Assembly: GCA_031282405.1 (NCBI GenBank)
Contig: JAITDU010000010.1
Coordinates: 1 to 40,073 of the forward strand
From: Coriobacteriales bacterium
GTDB lineage: Bacteria; Actinomycetota; Coriobacteriia; Coriobacteriales; UBA8131
DNA: 40,073 bases
Direction of reading: 5' to 3'
Positions 39,802-40,073 of this stretch are shown here, piece by piece (the stretch's first letter is position 1; every line of letters starts with the position of its first letter). Made by a program: the position numbers and the translations under genes. The notes under the pieces are model-generated. The model saw only the letters and a program-made list of their open reading frames with translations. It was not told the DNA's origin and searched no databases.

Positions 39802-40073
39802 ATGAGACATCAAAGCGCAACAAGTGCCAAGCCGTCCGTGTCCTTTGAATCGCTCAGGGTTTTACTGATGTTCTTGCTGGCTGCGGCCCTGATTCTATCC
39901 TTGAGCCCGCTGCTACAAGCTCACGCCGCCCCCACCTCTGCTCAGGTACAAGCTCAAGCAGACGAAGCCTCAGCTAAGCTGGCTGCTATGGAAGCAGAGA
40001 TGGAACAGTTTTGGGCAGACTACACTGCAGCCGTTAACGCTCATGACAGTGCGCTGGAGTCCATGAACGAAGC
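39802..40073 (+). CDS. Secreted coiled-coil protein, 5' part only (possible NlpC/P60 hydrolase)
   Basis: ATG 39802 opens a frame that runs off the window after 90 codons. An N-terminal polar stretch is followed by a hydrophobic core (VLLMFLLAAALILSLSPLL) and a signal-peptidase site near AHAA. The mature start (SAQVQAQADEASAKLAAMEA) is a heptad coiled coil, as at the N-terminus of RipA-like NlpC/P60 peptidoglycan hydrolases of Actinobacteria. The catalytic domain, if any, lies outside, so that name is a guess. AGGAG lies about 13 nt upstream, a rather wide spacing. Confidence 0.65.
   Translation, partial: MRHQSATSAKPSVSFESLRVLLMFLLAAALILSLSPLLQAHAAPTSAQVQAQADEASAKLAAMEAEMEQFWADYTAAVNAHDSALESMNE

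Overview
The window looks like a chromosomal segment of a Gram-positive bacterium, most likely an actinobacterium of class Coriobacteriia. The clues are moderate G+C, an LPXTG sortase signal, lipoprotein signals, Gram-positive-type SOS boxes (CGAAC-N4-GTTC), the tmk-holB-ricT gene order, and a type IV pilus-like locus carrying a DUF4860 gene. The genus cannot be fixed from the sequence alone. No rRNA, tRNA, CRISPR array, prophage or intact insertion sequence was recognised.

Layout. 1-5.5 kb (+): metY (O-acetylhomoserine sulfhydrylase) in a tight operon with a NitT/TauT-type ABC importer (permease, ATPase, lipoprotein). 5.5-9.9 kb: a tiny + strand unit with a ten-G tract, then a 1330-residue glycine-rich LPXTG surface protein (-). 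10.0-10.9 kb: a DUF1902/HicA-type toxin-antitoxin pair flanked by 117-bp direct repeats. 10.9-13.3 kb (-): an XRE-cupin regulator and an acyl-CoA synthetase. 13.5-16.9 kb (-): a 47-residue membrane protein, a TrkH potassium channel subunit fused to a secreted OB-fold-like module, and RsgA. 17.1-30.8 kb (-): a FIST sensor, two hybrid histidine kinases, a kinase-like sensor without catalytic motifs, a transglutaminase lipoprotein and a type IV pilus-like set (PilC, three or four small pilin-like or membrane proteins, PilT). 31-36.8 kb (-): a fumarase-beta/thymidylate kinase fusion, holB, ricT and pncB. 36.9-39.5 kb (+): a radical SAM protein and its TIGR03915 partner behind two SOS boxes. 39.8 kb to the end (+): the start of a secreted coiled-coil protein.

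How the genes work together. metY and the importer probably join uptake of a sulfur compound to methionine or homocysteine synthesis. The 13-kb minus-strand block suggests an envelope-sensing signalling system feeding a retractable pilus. The SOS boxes place the poorly characterised radical SAM/TIGR03915 pair in the DNA-damage response.

The most unusual points are the fumarase-beta/thymidylate kinase fusion, the SOS-box promoter of the radical SAM pair, the repeat-flanked toxin-antitoxin island, the TrkH fusion carrying an internal signal peptide, a 62-bp tandem duplication that makes a 21-codon relay ORF between tmk and holB, and repeated low-complexity in-frame expansions inside otherwise conserved proteins.
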